Positions 24,405 to 35,351 of a stretch of 64,000 nucleotides of DNA are shown here, piece by piece. Origin of the DNA: Apophysomyces variabilis (taxonomy: Eukaryota > Mucoromycota > Mucoromycetes > Mucorales > Mucoraceae); contig MZZL01000393.1 of the NCBI GenBank assembly GCA_002749535.1, forward strand, positions 11,103-75,102, written 5' to 3'. The notes beneath the pieces are model-generated. The model was not told the DNA's origin. It made no database searches and saw only the letters and a program-made list of their open reading frames with translations. Made by a program: the position numbers and the translations under genes. How positions within the stretch are numbered: position 1 is the stretch's first letter; the number at the start of each line of letters is the position of its first letter.

Positions 24405-25174
24405 GTAATCGTGCCTCCGACTAAAGAAAACGAAGGGAACCAGAACTAAAAAAGAAAAAAAAAAAAGAGAAAATGCCTAAGTATCCATAGGGGAGCGAGA
24501 GCCAAAATATAAATCTCTCATTGCTTGTTTGTATTGATTTTGTTTCCGCGTTGAAAAAACTTTAATATCCAATTGTAGCAAACTATGGTACTTCATCATC
24601 TGGGACAGCTATTTAGCAAAGCCTAGAACAATCTTCAACGTTTCTTTGTCAACAGTTGGAGTTTACACTTTTGACGTACCTAAGAGTACGTTGCCTACTG
24701 CATGTGTTGGTGCGATTAGAATTCGAAAGAAGATATAGCATCGCTTAATGACAGGCAGCATCGTCGCAAAATTCAACTCCAAAGAAAACGATTATTGACA
24801 GCACAATACAAACAAATTCTCTGACGGAAAGATTCCTTACAGAAGCTGAATGGTATAGCACATAAAAGGTATGTGACATGCCTCAGTTGTTAATATGAAA
24901 AACGACAAGGGAATCATATCGAGCTTAGGGTAGTATCTATAATTTGCAGTCAGTGGAAGTCTTCTTAATGGCAGATGCAATAGGGTTGCTAAAAATACTT
25001 CGTGCATTAGGCCAACCAAGCTATTACTCTAATCGGGGAATAGCAATGTTTGTTTGTATGCACGGCTCAATATGCTCCAAAATTGTGTATTTACCCGCCA
25101 TTTAACATAGTTCGTGCTTTTTAATTTATTGTAATCTAAATTGAATGAATGCAATGCTTATATGGAATTTTTTT
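24405..25174. other. intergenic spacer
   Basis: About 770 bp between two - strand genes. It should contain the reticulon promoter and any upstream exon, and the acuK terminator. An A-rich tract near 24450-24470 reads on the - strand as a polypyrimidine run before an AG, which may be a splice acceptor. Confidence 0.45.
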
Positions 25175-26711
25175 TTAGCTGAGGATGGGAAGAAACTAAC
25201 GCAACAGAAGGTCAACCATGAGAAATAAGAAAAAGATTACCGCACTTACGTTGCCGACAATGACGCTGGGCAGATCAAAAATATCACGCTTGATGGTGAA
25301 GCAAAAAGTACATGGCACCAGACGTTTGGTTGGGCTGATAAGAATGCAAGAACTGTATACTGCGGAATCGGTGTTGTCAAATGCGTGTAACGCATATTTT
25401 TCCCAGTATTCCACGGCTGAGGCGTTGCTCATCAACTATTGACCGTGTTAGCATAGCAACGATAAAGAGCGAAAAATTGAAAACAAGACTTACCTCATAT
25501 ATATAAGTCTTTTTGTTTAATAAGGCGTCCCGAGACCATTGAGTCAACAAGGAAAATTCTTTGCCTACTAATGTGATCTCACCAGTGCGACGCCACACTA
25601 CAGTCGGTGTACCGGAATAACTGATCAGTTTTTCGTATTCCTAAATGGATAAGATTACTTATTACACCATTTGTATGCAAGCTAATTACCAGTAAAGTGC
25701 GTTGTAAGCATTTTTCGGTAAACACGAGATCATCCTCTGTCAGATTCATCATAGACGCTAATACAGACGGACGAAAGAGCGCCAGCGCTCGACTGATTCT
25801 CATCAAATCTTCCTGACTCATCCTATTCCCACCTATAAACAAATGCTTCTTTCAACCTGCACACGAAAATAACTTACTTTTGTCGGACATAGTTGATCAG
25901 ATAATGATAACCATCCGCGTAGCTGAATGGTTTTGTCGCGCTTGCATACGCCATTTCAGGTGTAATGAGTTGGTTGCGCCGTTTTACCGCTGCGCCAGTA
26001 CTGGACGTCACAGGACTGGCCACCTTTGCGACCACAGCACCATCACCGTAGGGTGACATGGAAGATACCCCTGATGACGAGATATGAGAAGTGCCGATGG
26101 ATGCAGATGAAATTGAATTGCCGGCTTGTGGAGGAAATAACAGCGTATCCTCCATGATCGAAGCAGTCGATGGGAATGAAACTGGAGGCTGTGGTTGTGC
26201 GGGGCCTGGCAACGACTGTGGTTGGGTATCGTTAACCATGGGAGAAGCATAGTTCTGGGTACGCTTCGGACTATTCGATGACGATGGCGATGAATCAACA
26301 GTAGATTGTGGTGGCCAGACAAGATTCATATTACTCGTTCTTTGTGGTGATGAGATCGTCGGTGATGCATTTAACTGGAAGGAGGATTGATCCATAGGTG
26401 ACCCAAGCATACTGGATAAGATAGAATATTCGAGGTTGGTAGCAGAAGATCCAAAACCGTAGTTATAAGTGTCTAAGCCGAGAAGTTGACTTGCGTCAAT
26501 CATATTTTCTGAGTTAGGAAGATAGTCAGTTCAGCGCACAGAGGGGTGAGATCGAGTTCAGATCGAATACCGTTGTTAACAAAGGTCTGCGGATCAATCA
26601 TTCCTGGGTTTCCCACGGTATAAGGAGTCAAGGGTGCTGCTGCTGTGGGTTGAGGTGTACTAAAATTAGGTCGGGTTTTGGCGTCTACTCCATTGTTAAC
26701 CGTAAGATTGC

Positions 26712-26755
<44 letters not shown>

Positions 26756-27163
26756 CTCTCTCTTTCTCTGTNNNNNNNNNNNNNNNNNNNNNNNNNNNNN
26801 NNNNNNNNNNNNNNNNNNNNNNNNNNNNNNNNNNNNNNNNNNNNNNNNNNNNNNNNNNNNNNNNNNNNNNNNNNNNNNNNNNNNNNNNNNNNNNNNNNNN
26901 NNNNNNNNNNNNNNNNNNNNNNNNNNNNNNNNNNNNNNNNNNNNNNNNNNNNNNNNNNNNNNNNNNNNNNNNNNNNNNNNNNNNNNNNNNNNNNNNNNNN
27001 NNNNNNNNNNNNNNNNNNNNNNNNNNNNNNNNNNNNNNNNNNNNNNNNNNNNNNNNNNNNNNNNNNNNNNNNNNNNNNNNNNNNNNNNNNNNNNNNNNNN
27101 NNNNNNNNNNNNNNNNNNNNNNNNNNNNNNNNNNNNNNNNNNNNNNNNNNNNNNNNNNNNNNN

Positions 27164-27199
<36 letters not shown>

Positions 27200-27606
27200 G
27201 TTCTCTCTCTTGCTCTGTACCTTCAGCATCTTGTAGATATTTTGCTTTTTTTCGAGCACCATCCGTACAAGTGGATGCCAAATCACGCTTGATACATCGT
27301 TGGCACGGTCGTGCTATATTTCCATGGATTAGCTGTTGAGAAATAACTCGATTTTCTTACAGTCATCACACGTTAAATGGGCCTAAGATAAAAGTAGCAT
27401 CGATTAAGTTCCAAACCCCACACTTTTCGTTTTCTTCACTTGTTTTTTTTTTCTTCCAAGTCGTTGCATCAGCGTACCTTTTGGCAATGTATGCATGCTC
27501 GAGCCGCTTTTTTCTTTCTTTGTGGTGTTTTAACTTGTTTCGTTGAAGGAGCTGCTATTGATGGCCCGGAATTAGGCTGTGAGGTCGTTGTTCCGAGAGT
27601 GGCCAT
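25175..27606 (-). CDS. Zn2Cys6 transcription factor of the acuK/ERT1/RDS2 family (gluconeogenesis regulator)
   Basis: Nine exons in transcript order: 27606-27478, 27382-27361, 27313-27221, 26711-26571, 26508-25878, 25822-25690, 25640-25494, 25435-25250, 25195-25175 (500 residues). The family activates gluconeogenic and respiratory genes on non-fermentable carbon. The binuclear zinc cluster is complete: Cys 38, 41, 48, 54, 57 and 66 (C-X2-C-X6-C-X5-C-X2-C-X8-C). It is split over three exons, including a 22-nt microexon encoding AHLTCDD. The linker [13 protein letters not shown] that follows is typical of acuK. A serine/proline-rich middle leads to the PAS-like domain ([46 protein letters not shown]), and the family's FLPIL-type end is present. 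The intron 27220-26712 contains an AT microsatellite and an assembly gap, so its true length is unknown. The start is the first ATG with good context; upstream in-frame sequence could add an exon. Confidence 0.93.
26715..26752. repeat. (AT)19 microsatellite, left side of assembly gap
   Basis: 38 bases of perfect AT alternation lie just inside the acceptor end of the acuK intron. It is followed by a CT-rich segment and then the run of N. Confidence 0.95.
26772..27163. other. assembly gap (392 N)
   Basis: The bases are undetermined. The gap lies wholly inside an intron of the acuK-family gene. Both sides are AT microsatellite plus a near-identical CT-rich word, so the gap probably reflects a repeat or two alleles rather than missing genes. 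Confidence 0.95.
27164..27198. repeat. (AT)n microsatellite, right side of assembly gap
   Basis: 35 bases of AT alternation are followed by cgTTCTCTCTCTTGCTCTGTAC, which includes the splice donor (GTACAG on the - strand) of the acuK intron. Confidence 0.95.
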
Positions 27607-28566
27607 GGTGGGAGCATTCCTGTACTTCGCAAAACCTGTCCAAAAGAGAAAAAGAAAGCCACACAAAGTTCGAATTCTTTAAAACAAGCGCTGTCTGACC
27701 AATCACGCTGACTCACAGCTGGCGTTGCTCAAAAGGCTAAATGTTTAAGCGCGCTGGACTCTGGACGAGTGAACCTGTCTCATAGAACGAACAGGTCAAC
27801 GTACCCGATCTATGTCAAAAAAGGGACAAGAATCTACGACCATATTTTCAGATTAAACCAGATTTGGGTTTCTTATTTGTTTTCATTGGGGGAAACGATT
27901 TACTGTGTCAGTGTAGTAAAGATCAAGCTCACAGTTGCATTAGGTTTGCCGTCGTTTTGAGTTTCAATTTCGATTACAATCTGCCAGATACGCTCGATCC
28001 AGCTTACTGTGTAAAGTATCAATCTCAACATACGGAACTACCTGTTAGCGGCAACTCTCCAGCGATGCGGTAAAACGTTCTTGAATATTGAACTTCTTCA
28101 TATCTCTCTGCCATGCTCATACAAGTCATTGCACTTACCGGACTTTAATATTCCGTTTATCAATCTTTTTTCAGCGATATATCTCGGATATACTTTTAAT
28201 CAGTTGAGATAGACTCATTAACCACATGGAGAATACATCTGAAATGGAAAAGAGCTTTACATGAGTATTGCTCGCTTATCCATCTTGCTCGTGTAACAAG
28301 TCTTCCCGATTGTCTTTTTTTTTTGCCCAACATTTATCGGGCATAGTTGACATAGCGCTCCGTTGCGAGCATCCTCTATATGAGCTTGTATCAAAGCATT
28401 TATGGTTGTTCGAGTTAGTCCGAGCAGGATATACGACTGAAAGAGGGGCCATACAATCTTACCCAAGTGGAATCAGCAATTCTGACGGGATACCCGGTCA
28501 CGCCTTGAGATAGCTCCCTAGCGGGCCTTGACTGCTAGTGTCGATCTCAACCTTCCTTCATCAATT
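27607..28566. other. divergent intergenic region between the acuK-family gene and CWC2
   Basis: About 960 bp separate the two start codons, ample for two promoters. On the acuK side a polypyrimidine run ending in gacag (- strand, around 27640) could be the acceptor of a 5' UTR intron. No coding sequence is recognised. Confidence 0.5.
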
Positions 28567-30006
28567 ATGGCACCGGCACGAAAGCAAGTAAGCTGCTGGG
28601 AAACAAAAGAGCCCAAGACAAACGAATCTATTCTTATACGGGGCCTGCGTATTTTGTTATAGGTCGATCAGGCTACCATCGATGAGCATTTTCGCGAACG
28701 GCGACCAGAAGGTGGCGCTTACAACATCTGGCATCACCGCTATCAAGGGCTAGAACGCGATTGGAGCAAGAAAGGGTACCTATTTGGATTTCACGGCTTT
28801 TTTTATATAACTGAGTGTAGTAGATCGAGCGTGAGAGCGAAATTCAGATGCAACGTCGCCAGAGATTCCGGCGATACTGCTGGTACAGGAAATTCGCATG
28901 CTTATTTCTGCCTATACTTTGCCAAAGGCATGTGCTCTCGAGGCTCCCGGTGCGCCATGTGGCATCGTATACCAACGGATAAAGATGAAGTAGAGACGAC
29001 TATCGATTGTTTTGGTCGCGATAAATTTATGTATGTTCTCGAATTTATTAAGGATGAAGTTGCTGATTCTAGCCTACTGATTGCAGGGAATTCCGTCAGG
29101 ACATGGGTGGCGTTGGTTCATTCAATACACAGAATAGAACATTGTACGTTGGTCGTATTGCCGTTACAGAGAACCTACCCGATGTCGTAAGGCGTCATTT
29201 TGCAGAGTGGGGCACATTAGAAAGGGGCAAGTGTACAGAAGGATAGCGTACAGAGTCAGGATCAGTCTAATTAGACAACACTAGTTCGCACACTGAGACA
29301 ACGTGGTGTCGCCTTCGTAACCTATACATCCAGATCAAATGCAGAATTTGCAAGGGAAGCAATGATGAATCAGAGTCTGGATAATAACGAGATCATAAAC
29401 GTCAGGTAATGTTAAGCATTCGGCCGATCAACGCAGCATCATTTACTTTAAATATTACAAAGGTGGGCAACGCAGGAGCAAAGTACAGCAACGAGTGTTG
29501 ATGACGAAGAAGTTGAGGAAGTCCCTCTGCGGCCAGAAGCACCCAAAGATGATGAAACTGAACCGGAGGTGGCCTCTTTCGATCAACAAGATATTGAAGC
29601 AGATCTGCCAGCTGAATATACTCAATTGAAGCGTGATATGGATGAGGATGGATTTCATGAAATGGAGATGCGACATAAGCGACAGAAAGCAGAGGAAGCA
29701 CAGCGTCAACCTGAACCAGTATATGATCCTGAATCAACAATGGCGATCTATGGATATACTCAGCCAACGCAGGAATGGGTGCAGGCCTGGATGCCACCTC
29801 CAACCGAATCTTTGCCACGCGCAGCATCGCCACAAACCACAGTACCCAAAAAGGCAGGCGGTATCATTCCCCAGAATGTACTGGCGTCGTTAAAGACGTT
29901 ATCCAAAGGGGTTAAGGACGACGCAGCTAAGAAAGAAACTGTGGAAAACAAGGGCGGTCTGGGAGGATTGGCGGATTATGGAAGTGACAGTGAGGATGAT
30001 GAGTAA
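28567..30006 (+). CDS. CWC2: pre-mRNA splicing factor Cwc2 (RBM22-like)
   Basis: Six exons (28567-28587, 28663-28775, 28821-29030, 29087-29226, 29285-29405, 29463-30006) give 382 residues. Cwc2 is a component of the Prp19-associated complex that contacts U6 and pre-mRNA and helps form the catalytic centre. Its Torus/CCCH zinc finger is visible: Cys55, then Cys75-X7-Cys83-X5-Cys89-X3-His93 (FCLYFAKGMCSRGSRCAMWH). It is followed by the connector FGRDKFMEFRQDMGGVGSFN and an RRM with RNP2 LYVGRI and RNP1 RGVAFVTY. The C-terminal region is acidic and ends in DYGSDSEDDE. The intron 29227-29284 begins with GCAAGT instead of GT; only this choice joins GTLER to VRTLRQRG in frame as the RRM requires. 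Confidence 0.95.
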
Positions 30007-30888
30007 TAGTACGCATTTTTCTTGAAATAAACACTACGTTGTTCAAAATGTACCATTGAGGCTAACACAAGAAAATCATCTTTATGGATTCTAAAAGCAG
30101 AACAATCTTAAAAGCTGAAAAAGGCCACATTGTGTGTATCACAATATTATTTTCACATAATAGCAATATTTCTTTTCGATATCATTATCTGCCAAAAAAA
30201 ATATGGGACATCGGGACAATCAGCTGTCTTTTCTTTGTTGCAAATACGGTAGATAGAAGCAGTCTTGATCAATCATGGTTTGCATAAACATCGTCCCTTC
30301 TTTTCCTATCCTTTTAACTCTCTTTAACCGCGATGTATTCTCTCAAGAAAAGCAATATAATCTTATCAGCATCATCCATTAAACAATTGATTCTCTACCT
30401 TGCGCAAGGCAAGTATGTATCCTTGACTCATGGTTAACATAGTTTGTGCAAAATGGAAATAGATGATCCATGTATCAAGGAAAATAGCGATGTACTTCAC
30501 CGTAGAAACATAGTGGAAAGAACAGGGACACACAATTCAGATAGTCTACATTCCCCAAGTTTCGTCTTCCAAACTGACATCCTGTTATCATTAGACGATA
30601 ACAAACCCATGCGCAACCTTTAGATTTCAAAGAGTGCTACCGACACCGCCAGAGCAGACTGCTCGATACTATTTTTAAAGCAAGATCTACGATGAGCGCT
30701 TAATCCGGTATTGTCAGCATGAGATCCTATTTCAAGCCCTGCCAAAATATAGTTAGTCTCCGTATTTTCCCTTTAGTGCTACTGAATGCAAGACTTTAGC
30801 ACACAGTAACTGTTGTGAACCTTTTACAGCTTGTTAAGATGCAAATCAGTAAATTGTTTTTCATACATCTTTATTTCAACGAGTTCCA
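30007..30888. other. convergent intergenic spacer
   Basis: About 880 AT-rich bases between the stops of CWC2 (+) and the nitrilase (-). I found no supported gene or RNA; a 67-codon + strand frame at 30084 is not protein-like. Confidence 0.5.
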
Positions 30889-31871
30889 TTAGAGTTTTGA
30901 CGGGTGGCCAAAAATATAGCCACTGTTCCAATCCTTTTTAATCCAGTACACACTTTCTGCGTCTTGCGTTATGGCCTTGATATCCACATCTGCAATGATC
31001 ATGTCTTCCCGATTATGGTCCAAATGGGCCACCGGGCCTTTGAAAGGTACTGTAATTTGACTGCGACCAGCAGAGGTGAATGATGGCTCGGTAGGCGTGC
31101 GTGGAGCAGCAGTATTGCAGTAGACCAGGCAAATTTCGTTTTCAAAGGCACGTGTGATACATAAACTGTCGATAAATTTGACTTCACTCATTGCATCATG
31201 CTCTAAACCGATCTTGCCGGCATCTTCCAGACACCAATGGGCTAATCATGTATAAATGCGCATTCGTGGGTGAGATACGTGTTTGCGATGGTAGTAAAGA
31301 AATTAATTACCTGGCACGATAACAAGCTGGGCATTCTTGTTAAGGGCCATCTCTCGGAAACACTCGGGAAAATTAAGGTCCCAGCAGATGCATAAGCCAA
31401 CTTGAATTCCGAACCGATTTCTAGCCGTCGGCAGCCCGTAGTTGCCTTGTGTGTTATTCTTTCTTTCAGGACCCCAAAGATGGATCTTGCGATAATGCAA
31501 TAGGATAGTACCATCCTTATCCACGTAATATGCATTGTTATAGATGCAGTTGTCTACTGGGTCACGCTCCCTCACTGTACCAGGGACAAGGTCGATCTTG
31601 TATGTACTCGCCAGTTTGCTTATTTTTTCTGCCACATTTTCTGCCACCTCACCGCCCGGTACGCCACCTCCGCCAACAAAACCTCTATGACAATCACCGT
31701 CTGCGTCAGTGTCTATGTCAAATCCTAGCTTGTTCTATGTCTTGCTCACTCTGGAAATACGACAAGGTCGGCGCCTCTTTCGGATGCCGTTTTCATGAAT
31801 TCTTCCATGCGGGACCAGTTCACTTCTGAGCTCCACGAGTCAACATAGAATTGAACTACAGCGATTCGCAT
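30889..31871 (-). CDS. carbon-nitrogen hydrolase (nitrilase superfamily)
   Basis: Three exons in transcript order (31871-31750, 31684-31311, 31223-30889) give 276 residues, the usual size of a single-domain enzyme. The family cleaves C-N bonds of amides or nitriles using a Glu-Lys-Cys triad, and all three are present: Glu41 in VVFPE, Lys107 in YRKIHLWGPE and Cys141 in CICWDLNFPE. The start at 31871 gives the typical strand MRIAVVQF; the frame is open upstream to 31982, which would add about 37 residues not seen in the family. The substrate cannot be read from sequence: an omega-amidase, N-carbamoyl hydrolase or other amidase are all possible. No targeting signal is evident with this start, so a cytosolic enzyme is likely. 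It is a stand-alone gene, facing CWC2. Confidence 0.92.
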
Positions 31872-33914
31872 ATTTGAAAGCCGAAAAAAAAGGGGCGACT
31901 TAAAAGGAACAATCGGCCTTTTATAATGATCCGGTAAGATTTCGTTCACACGAAGGGCAGAGGAATGCATTTTGAGTAACATGACGAATCACCCTATTTC
32001 GAAACAGTAGCCCAGCGTAGACTCCCTCCGTTCAAACAAAGATTATATCGTCCTGTGTACCATAACAACTTTTCTGCTATCTTCCATGCTCTTCATAACT
32101 ACTGTTTATTGAATTATATTTTGCGCTATTTTGAAACAAATTTTGCGTCGATGAAAGAACCAAGTTTGCGCTAATGAATAAGACAATATGCGTCATTAGT
32201 GAATGATTTATGCAGGCAGTACATTTTACTTACATGAACTTGATCCACCAGTGGACGCAAAATTCATTCGAGTAGCGTGAAATATAATTCATGGTTAGTA
32301 AATGGGAGTGGTATTATTATTGCCTTCTACTTAACCCCCCCCCCAAGGGTATCCCAGCACCCGGCTGGGCGTGAGGAGGAAAAGTAAACGTCCGGAAATG
32401 TCACGTCCGGCACAAGTAACCCACCCACCCACCCAATAGGGAATGTTTTGCTTGCCTGCGCCGTTAGACTATAGAAGAATCAAAGTTAGAAATCATGATA
32501 GCATTTTGTCTAGTTTGTTGTCTTACCGCTTTGCTGGATTTCATCTGTCAGAAATCATCCAAAGTTTTAGATTGTCTTGAATGTCCGGAAGTGTATGTTG
32601 TCCTTGCTCTCGGAGACGAATACTTGCTGCAATTGACCAGAACAGAGTGTACAATGAAAGGCATTTGTAATATGTTGTCCAAGAGCTGTTGTGTCCTGAT
32701 ATTAAATAGCTGCATAATAACAACATTCAATCTTGTCGTACCTTGTTTCACCAAATGCTTCTCATGGAAATGCCTTGTGCATACTTTTTATTCAACATCA
32801 TGTGCATTTCCTGGCAGGGATAATGTCAATAAAAGATAACTTTTGTAGTAATAGGGAAATTACCTTTCTGTTGAGAGTCCAGCATGTCATTCTCTATTCT
32901 TCTGATTTCATACATGGAAGATTGGTCTAGTATACTAGACTCATGCGATTAGATAAATTTGTTATGTATGTGCGCTTTGACTTACCAGGTACTTTTGTCA
33001 CACATCGCATTGACAAAGGTATCAATAGATCGCTTATCGAAACTGCAGTAAAAGATAAAGCCAAAAGAAAGGATAAAAAGTCACAACACGTCGACTTATC
33101 AATGAAGGGACGCGTCATGTTATAACGCGTTAATGTTGGGGTAGTCGCGTGGATAGGGAAATTGTTGTCCTTCGATGTCTCAAGTTCCGTGAAACCGGAG
33201 ATGTCGTTCGAACAATGACTGCTACTAGATATGGATTCGCCTGGTTGACCAGTAGTTGCTCGTACGTTGACAAAGTGATGACTCTGAAAGATCAAATCTA
33301 AGGTCGTCACGATTAATAGCGTGAATCCATTTATGAAGCCATGAGAACATTATCTGTCGCAAAATCATGTATGGTTATTCATATGACATTGGAAATTCGA
33401 ACCGTTTCCTTGAGAGCTAGGGATAGGTACGAGGTATTTCTTTTTGGGGTAAACGTAGCAAATGGTGCCGATTGCTTGATAAGATGCAGCTTGAGACAAC
33501 AGGTGTACAATTTTATTACTCTAAGGCATATGGACTGTTTTCCTAAAATGCACAGTGAAGATTATGTTAACAGAGAATCGAAATCGCATGCATATGCACG
33601 AAAGAGTCAAGAAGGCTTATACTAAAAATGAATGAAGACGTTATGAGTTTTCAGAGGAAGCCTAATAAAACATAAGCTTTTTTTTTCCGATTGGGTCATA
33701 GGAAGGCATTGACAAATTTGCGTTTCTACTTTAAACTATAGCTAGGAACTTCCTTTTTAGGGGCAAAACGGAGCAAAAAGAGTACACTCTTTCCAGAAAG
33801 TAAATTCGCCCAATGGCAAGAACAAAACGTCGTGTTGCACGAAATGTAAATTCGTCCTGGCTGACAAATCATATGCACTATTGCCAAGATAGGAAAAAGC
33901 TTGGGCATTTTGGA
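31872..33914. other. intergenic region with repeat remnants
   Basis: About 2 kb without a supported gene. It holds a 10-bp inverted repeat (ATTTTGCGTC at 32140-32149, GACGCAAAAT at 32254-32263) and a GC-rich island at 32335-32434, and it ends at the promoter of the decayed transposase. Open frames of 114-127 codons overlap each other on both strands and show no domain. Confidence 0.55.
32335..32434. repeat. GC-rich island with hairpin, possible mobile-element end
   Basis: Within AT-rich DNA this 100-bp block starts with ten C, has a perfect 6-bp hairpin (CCCAGC at 32353-32358, GCTGGG at 32364-32369, loop ACCCG), carries ACGTCCGG twice (near 32388 and 32403) and ends in three or more CCCA units. 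Such composition and a terminal hairpin suggest the end of a transposon or a MITE. No partner end was found. Confidence 0.4.
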
Positions 33915-33922
33915 TATAAAAG
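33915..33922 (+). promoter_or_regulatory. TATA box of the transposase pseudogene
   Basis: TATAAAAG lies 64 bp before the transposase ATG at 33986, a typical position, followed by a T-rich stretch and ACAGATAATG at the start codon. Confidence 0.55.
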
Positions 33923-33985
33923 AGCACACCAACTGTTTGCTTTTGCTTTATTTCTTTTTCTCAATTACACCAGAAATCACAGATA

Positions 33986-35351
33986 ATGAACATTCAATTC
34001 TTGTTTGAAAATGGAAAAGGTTCTGTCGTCGATGAGTATGGCAGATCTGAACCAATGGATTATATTGTTGATGAGGAGCAGCTTCGTCTTGAAACATTGA
34101 GCTCTCATACACAGTATTTAGCTCAACTGCCTCTGAAAAGCGAGAAAATGTTAGACGCGATGCAGATGGAGAAGGAGATAAAGTCTAATAATGTTGTTAT
34201 TATGAGGGAAGCATCAGTGAAGCGAGATTATACACGCTATTCGGATCAGGACAAAGTGAGGTTCTTCAAGCTATTGTTTGAGAAGTGTTTGAGTACAGCA
34301 GCTGCTGAAAATCAGCTTGGGATTCATGTTCGCACAGCACAAAAATGGGTCAAACAGTACGAGAAGGAACCTGATAGTATCTTTGAGAAAGGGAAAAAGA
34401 CTGGTCGTCCACGTATTCTTCACGAGGATCACAAAAGCGTTATCCTTGAGTGCATTGACGAGAATCCTTCAGTCGTCCTAGACAAAGTAATGAAGAAGTT
34501 AAAGCAAATATTCACAGAATTAAAGGTATCTAAAAGTACTTTGTTTGGTTTTGTAAAACAACGTTGCAATTTGTCTCAAGAAAGCTCGACTTCAACCCAG
34601 AGACCGGAACAGCAAAGAAAAGATTCAAGAACGGTTGGATTGGATCCGTAAATGGGATAAAACAGACATGGATTTTACGAGAAACTGCGTCTTTCTTGAC
34701 GAATCTGCTTTCTGTATTAGTTTGAAGCGTAATATGGCATGGTCAAAGAAAGGTACACCGGCAGTGGTCACGGTTCCCAAACCACGAGCAGCAACAACAA
34801 CCATTTTAGGCGCTATTTCTGCTGAAGGTCTGATTAAATGCAGCCTTAGACTTCCTCAGCCTCCATCCAATAAAAAGAGAAAATGTGGAGATGGCATTGA
34901 GCATATGAGCAAAGGAACAGTTACTGGACACTATCTCAGTTTTTTGAAAGCCACAATGGATGAAATGGACCGGTATCCGCACATGAAATGTCACTACCCC
35001 GTGATGGATAATGCTCCTATCCATACATCAGAGAATATAGCTAAATACGTAGAATCTTGCGGCTATCGCTGCGCTTACTTGCCTGCCTATTCTCCTGAGC
35101 TCAATTCAATTGAGCAATTCTAGTCAGTGGTCAAAAGTAAAGTGAAATGCAACAAGTTTGTCGAGAAGGAAACATTTATAACTCGGATCAGTGAAGTTTC
35201 TAATAGCTTGAGGCTAAGTGATTTCAGAGGCTTTGTTGGTATTCTCACAAGTGTTTGGGCAAATGTTGAAACAAACAAGAGCTTTGATCAAGGCTGTTCC
35301 CCGAAACCGCTGCTGAGTCTAAATAGCAGTCATCTAATGCATGAATTATGA
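33986..35351 (+). pseudogene. decayed Tc1/mariner-type DDE transposase
   Basis: The N-terminal part (from ATG 33986) has two helix-turn-helix-like regions: RYSDQDKVRFFKLLFEKCLS with HVRTAQKWVKQY, and then KKTGRPRILHEDHK with KVSKSTLFGFVKQ. Near 34580 the frame shifts; the continuing product is read in another frame (KKARLQPRDRNSKEKIQERL, then LDWIRKWDK). The catalytic DDE positions survive in FLDESAF, VMDNAPIH and YSPELNSIEQF. Directly after this last motif a TAG stop (35121-35123) interrupts the frame where the family has Trp, and the C-terminus continues from 35124 (SVVKSKVKCNKFVEKE) to 35351. One frameshift and one nonsense change make it inactive. I could not identify terminal inverted repeats; the right end must lie before the ChAPs stop at 35969. 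The preserved motifs suggest relatively recent decay. Confidence 0.88.

Noticed and set aside
26678..27292. Open frames of about 200 codons spanning the gap
   Set aside because: Created by reading through undetermined bases and the AT repeat.
32927..33310. 127-codon - strand frame overlapping a 60-codon + strand frame
   Set aside because: No recognisable domain, lies in repeat-rich intergenic DNA, no splice partners.
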